Below are positions 60,791 to 64,000 of a DNA stretch of 64,000 nt, one piece after another. Each line of letters opens with the position of its first letter. The stretch's first letter is position 1. The notes under the pieces are model-generated. The model did not search any database, had not been told where the DNA came from, and saw only the letters and a list, made by a program, of their open reading frames with translations. Both the position numbers and the translations under genes were made by a program. The stretch comes from Paracoccus aminovorans. GTDB lineage: Bacteria > Pseudomonadota > Alphaproteobacteria > Rhodobacterales > Rhodobacteraceae. The DNA lies in contig NZ_KQ955211.1 of the NCBI RefSeq assembly GCF_001546115.1, positions 94,435 through 158,434 on the forward strand, in the 5' to 3' direction.

Positions 60791-60824
60791 CTCCATATCC
60801 GGACGGCAACCTGAGGGGGGAGCG

Positions 60825-61328
60825 ATGACCGTCAGACGTTTTCACGCCGAGATCGGCACCGCCATCGGCACCGGCGCCATCGGCGCGGCCGCAGTGATCG
60901 GCGCCACCGAGCTGGGCTATGGCTGGGAGGAAAGCGGCCCGCAATCGGGCTATTTCCCGTTCTATGTCGGGCTGATCCTGATCGCCGCCAGCCTGTGGAA
61001 CCTGGTCGCCGCCTTCGTCAAGCATCGCCGCCCGGCGCTGGACGATGCCGGCATCGAGGCGCCGTTCCTGGACGGCGAGCGGCTCGCGCGGCTGGGCGGC
61101 TTCCTGGCCGCGATGCTGGCCTTCGTCGTCGCCACCCTGACGCTGGGCATCTATGTCGGCGCGACCGGCTACATCGCCTGGAACACCTGGCGCAAGGGCG
61201 GCTATCGCGTTCCCGTGGCGCTGGCCATCGGGCTGGGCTTCGCCGCGGCGCTTTACATCATCTTCGAGGTGATCTTCCTGATGCCGCTGCCGAAGGGGCC
61301 GATCGAGCCGCTTCTGGGCATCTACTGA
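60825..61328 (+). CDS. tctB: Tripartite tricarboxylate transporter small subunit (TctB family)
   Basis: 167 aa, four membrane segments (about 13-32, 46-66, 88-112, 128-150). ESGPQSGYFPFYVGLILIAASLWNLV is the family pattern. It helps assemble the TctA permease. GGGGGGAGCG upstream of ATG. tctA follows after 12 bp. Confidence 0.87.
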   Translation: MTVRRFHAEIGTAIGTGAIGAAAVIGATELGYGWEESGPQSGYFPFYVGLILIAASLWNLVAAFVKHRRPALDDAGIEAPFLDGERLARLGGFLAAMLAFVVATLTLGIYVGATGYIAWNTWRKGGYRVPVALAIGLGFAAALYIIFEVIFLMPLPKGPIEPLLGIY

Positions 61329-61340
61329 TAGGGGCGCGTC

Positions 61341-62846
61341 ATGGGCAATTTCGATCTTCTGATGCATGGCTTCGGCGTCGCCATCACGCCGATGCACCTG
61401 CTGCTGATGGTGGTGGGCGTGCTTCTGGGCCTGGTCGTCGGCGTGCTGCCGGGGCTCGGGGCGCCGAACGGCGTCTCGCTGCTGATCCCGCTGACCTTCA
61501 CGCTGGACCCGACCTCGGCCATCATCCTTTTGTCCTCGATGTATTGGGGCGCCCTGTTCGGCGGCTCGACCACCTCGATCCTGTTCAACATCCCGGGCGA
61601 GCCAAGCTCGGTCGCGACCACCTTCGACGGCTATCCCATGGCGCGCTCGGGGCAATCGACCCGGGCGCTGACGCTTGCCTTCATGTCGGCCGGCATCGGC
61701 GCGCTTCTGGGCGTGATCGTCATCACCCTGCTGGCCGGCTGGGCCTCGAACTTCGCGCTGCGCTTCGGCGCGCCGGAATATTTCGCGGTCTATTTCCTGG
61801 CCTTTGCCGCCTTCATCGGCATGGGCAGCGCCTCGCCGGTCAAGACGGTGGTGGCGCTGGCGACGGGGCTGCTGCTCGCCTCGGTCGGCATGGACAACGT
61901 GACCGGAGAGGTCCGCCTGACCTTCGGCTTTTCCGATCTTCTGGGCGGCATCAGCTTCCTTGTCGTGGTGATCGGCCTGTTCGGCATCGGCGAACTGCTG
62001 GCCACGGTGCAGGAGGGGCTGTCGTTCCGCGGCGTCTCGTCCCGCATCGACCTGCGCGACGTGCTGCGCACCATCGCCGAACTGCCGCGCTATTGGGCGA
62101 CCTCGGTGCGTTCCGGCCTGGTCGGCATCTGGATGGGCATCACGCCCGGCGGGCCGACGGCGGCATCCTTCATGTCCTACGGCATCGCGCGCCAGGCCTC
62201 GCGCAAGGGCCAAGCCTTCGGCACCGGCCGCCCCGAGGGCATCATCGCCCCCGAGACTGCCGACCACAGCGCCGGCACCTGCGCCATGCTGCCGATGCTG
62301 GCGCTTGGCGTGCCGTCATCGGCCACGGCGGCGGTGATGATGGGCGGGCTGATGATCTGGGGCCTGACGCCCGGGCCGATGCTGTTCGCGACCAAGCCGG
62401 ATTTCGTCTGGGGCCTGATCGCCAGCATGTATGTCTCGAACGTGATCGGGGTGATCCTGGTCCTGCTGACCGTGCCCATGTTCGCGGCGCTGCTGCGCAT
62501 CCCGTTCTCGATCATCGGGCCGATGATCGTCGCGATCTGCTTCGTCGGCGGCTATACCGTCTCGAACGCCAGTTTCGATCTGTGGCTGGTGCTGCTCTTC
62601 GGCGTGGTCGGCTATCTGTTCACCCGGCTCGACTATCCTCTGGCGCCCCTGGTGCTGGCCATGGTGCTGGGCCACAAGGCCGAGAACGCCTTTCACCAGT
62701 CGATGATCCTGTCGGACGGCTCGCTGTCGGTGTTCTTCTCGAACACGCTGGTCAGCTCGATCATGGCGCTGGGGCTGGCGCTGCTGATCCTGCCGAAACT
62801 GCTGCACCTGGGCGGGCGCCTGCGTCGCCGCCAGCCGGTCGAATAA
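61341..62846 (+). CDS. tctA: Tripartite tricarboxylate transporter large permease (TctA family)
   Basis: 501 aa with about 11-12 membrane helices. Family motifs are LLGLVVGVLPGLGAPNGVSLLIPLTF, MYWGALFGGSTTSILFNIPGEPSSVATTFDGYPMARSGQ, and its inverted-repeat counterpart LGVPSSATAAVMMGGLMIWGLTPGP. It moves the acid across the inner membrane with a cation. Last transporter gene; the next gene follows after 15 bp. Confidence 0.92.
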   Translation: MGNFDLLMHGFGVAITPMHLLLMVVGVLLGLVVGVLPGLGAPNGVSLLIPLTFTLDPTSAIILLSSMYWGALFGGSTTSILFNIPGEPSSVATTFDGYPMARSGQSTRALTLAFMSAGIGALLGVIVITLLAGWASNFALRFGAPEYFAVYFLAFAAFIGMGSASPVKTVVALATGLLLASVGMDNVTGEVRLTFGFSDLLGGISFLVVVIGLFGIGELLATVQEGLSFRGVSSRIDLRDVLRTIAELPRYWATSVRSGLVGIWMGITPGGPTAASFMSYGIARQASRKGQAFGTGRPEGIIAPETADHSAGTCAMLPMLALGVPSSATAAVMMGGLMIWGLTPGPMLFATKPDFVWGLIASMYVSNVIGVILVLLTVPMFAALLRIPFSIIGPMIVAICFVGGYTVSNASFDLWLVLLFGVVGYLFTRLDYPLAPLVLAMVLGHKAENAFHQSMILSDGSLSVFFSNTLVSSIMALGLALLILPKLLHLGGRLRRRQPVE

Positions 62847-62861
62847 GAAAAGAGGGCCGCC

Positions 62862-64000
62862 ATGAACCACCTGCGGATGTTCGCCGGGCGCGAGACGCGC
62901 CGCATCGAATGCGCCCTGATCGGCAGCGGCGGTTTCGGCCGCAGCTTCCTGTCGCAGGCGCGCCATGTGCGCGGCCTGTCCTGCCGGCTGGCCTTTGACC
63001 GCGACCCGGCCATTGCCGCCGCCGCCCTGGCCGCAACCGGCCATGACCGCGCCGAGATCGCGCAATGCGCCGACGCCGCGCAGATCCGTGCGGCCTGGGC
63101 GGCGGGCAAGCCCATCGCCGCCAGCAACCCCGCGCTCTTGGCCGAAGTGCCGGTCGAGGTGGTGCTGGAGGCGACCGGAAACCCCGAGGCCGGCGCCCGC
63201 CACGCCCGGCTGGCCATCGAGGCCGACAAGCATGTCGTCATGGTGACCAAGGAGACCGACAGCGTCGTCGGCCCGATCCTGGCGCGCATGGCGGCGGCGC
63301 AGGGCCGGGTGGTCTCGCCGGTCGACGGCGACCAGCCCAGCCTGCTGATCGGCCTTGCCACTTGGGCCGAGGTGGTCGGGCTGCGCCTGGTCGCGGCCGG
63401 CAAGTCCAGCGAATACGACTTCGTCTATGACCCGGCGACCCGGACCATCACCAGCAACGGCGTGACCGTGCCGGCGCCGGACTTCGGCGCCTGGACCCTG
63501 GCCGGCGACCGGCCTTGGCCCGAAGTCGCCGCCGGCCGCGCCAAGGCGGCTGCCGCCCTGCCGCAGCGCGCCGTGCCGGACCTGTGCGAGATGACGGTGG
63601 TCGCCAATGCGCTTGGTCTTGGCCCCGACCGGGCCGACCTGCACGCGCCCATCGCCCGCATCACCGAACTGGCCGATATCATGGCGCCGGCTGCCGACGG
63701 CGGGCTGTTGGGGGGCACGCCGGCGCTCGACGTGTTCCACTGTCTGCGCCTGCCGGGCGAGCCCAGCTTTGCCGGCGGGGTCTTCGTCACCGTCGCCTGC
63801 GAGGACGACGAAAGCTGGGCCATGCTGCGCGACAAGGGCCATGTCGTGGCCCGGAACGGCCGCACCGCGATGATCGGCCTGCCGCGCCACCTGCTGGGGC
63901 TGGAAGCCGCCACCACCGTCTTCGAGGTCGCGCTGCTGGGCCAGTCCTCGGGCGTGGCAGAGCCGCGCCCGGTGATCGACCTGACCGCCCATGCCGACCG
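62862..64000 (+). CDS. Homoserine-dehydrogenase-like NAD(P)-binding oxidoreductase, 3' end outside the window
   Basis: At least 379 aa, still open at base 64000. N-terminal Rossmann fold IECALIGSGGFGRSFLSQA, then VVLEATGNPEAGARHARLAIEADKHVVMVTKETDSVVGPILARMAAAQGRVVSPVDGDQPSLLIGLATWAEVVGL. Such SAF-linked proteins are common in sugar-acid catabolic clusters, where some act as dehydrogenases or isomerases. Likely the last or next-to-last gene of the pdxA2-tct unit. Exact reaction not assignable. Confidence 0.75.
   Translation, partial: MNHLRMFAGRETRRIECALIGSGGFGRSFLSQARHVRGLSCRLAFDRDPAIAAAALAATGHDRAEIAQCADAAQIRAAWAAGKPIAASNPALLAEVPVEVVLEATGNPEAGARHARLAIEADKHVVMVTKETDSVVGPILARMAAAQGRVVSPVDGDQPSLLIGLATWAEVVGLRLVAAGKSSEYDFVYDPATRTITSNGVTVPAPDFGAWTLAGDRPWPEVAAGRAKAAAALPQRAVPDLCEMTVVANALGLGPDRADLHAPIARITELADIMAPAADGGLLGGTPALDVFHCLRLPGEPSFAGGVFVTVACEDDESWAMLRDKGHVVARNGRTAMIGLPRHLLGLEAATTVFEVALLGQSSGVAEPRPVIDLTAHAD

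Noticed and set aside
1..64000. tRNA, rRNA or CRISPR loci
   Set aside because: No cloverleaf-like conserved TTCGAATC/CCA blocks, rRNA segments or regularly spaced repeats were seen on reading either strand.

Overview
The window is high-GC alphaproteobacterial chromosome, most likely Rhodobacterales and probably Paracoccus. The signs are a pseudoazurin gene, a DUF982 protein, GGGATATTT-type intergenic repeats, phenylacetate genes with a TetR regulator, and many TRAP, TTT and ABC uptake systems next to small catabolic operons. The genus is an inference. No rRNA, tRNA or CRISPR was seen.

Layout. 1-0.9 kb: two unrecognised genes of visibly lower GC. 1.43-6.1 kb: a nested stack of insertion sequences. 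An IS5-type element has been entered at both of its terminal inverted repeats by mirror-image copies of one IS1111/IS110-group element, and the right copy was then split by a degenerate IS3-type element with loss of 494 bp. 6.3-15.3 kb: small genes, several broken: glutathione transferase, pseudoazurin, a truncated FecCD/ATPase pair, a DUF5602-like/cupredoxin/ECF-sigma operon, a sulfotransferase, and a truncated TetR gene back to back with a truncated epimerase. The epimerase is followed by an MBL hydrolase and a frameshifted F390-synthetase-like gene.

15.4-23.0 kb: a DctPQM TRAP transporter converging on an oxidase/aldehyde dehydrogenase/DapA-like operon with a divergent LysR. 23.3-27.0 kb: a glycine-betaine type ABC importer. 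27.1-27.7 kb: cold-shock gene and DUF982. 27.7-39.2 kb: phenylacetate genes (TetR, paaK, paaI, paaG, and divergent paaN), a complete Liv-type ABC importer and a FadJ-like bifunctional enzyme. 39.4-47.0 kb: two envelope-stress-like periplasmic proteins, YbaK, EamA exporter, aldo/keto reductase, a Tat-exported amidohydrolase with divergent LysR, DUF3016, N-acetyltransferase and FMN reductase.

47.1-55.0 kb: C4-dicarboxylate uptake, with dctA divergent from dctB-dctD, followed by a FixL/FixJ-like (DctS/DctR-type) pair behind a perfect 20-bp palindrome. 55.0-64.0 kb: a GntR-controlled catabolic locus: TIM-barrel isomerase, DhaK-DhaL fusion kinase, PdxA2-type dehydrogenase, TctCBA transporter, and a homoserine-dehydrogenase-like protein running off the end. 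The same candidate operator lies upstream of both arms of this locus.

The strongest non-routine signal is in the insertion-sequence stack. The 3' non-coding tail of the IS1111-like element, where guide RNAs of this group are encoded, contains a 12-nt match to the IS5 end it has inserted into. The second is a DctD homologue whose AAA+ domain has lost the GAFTGA loop.
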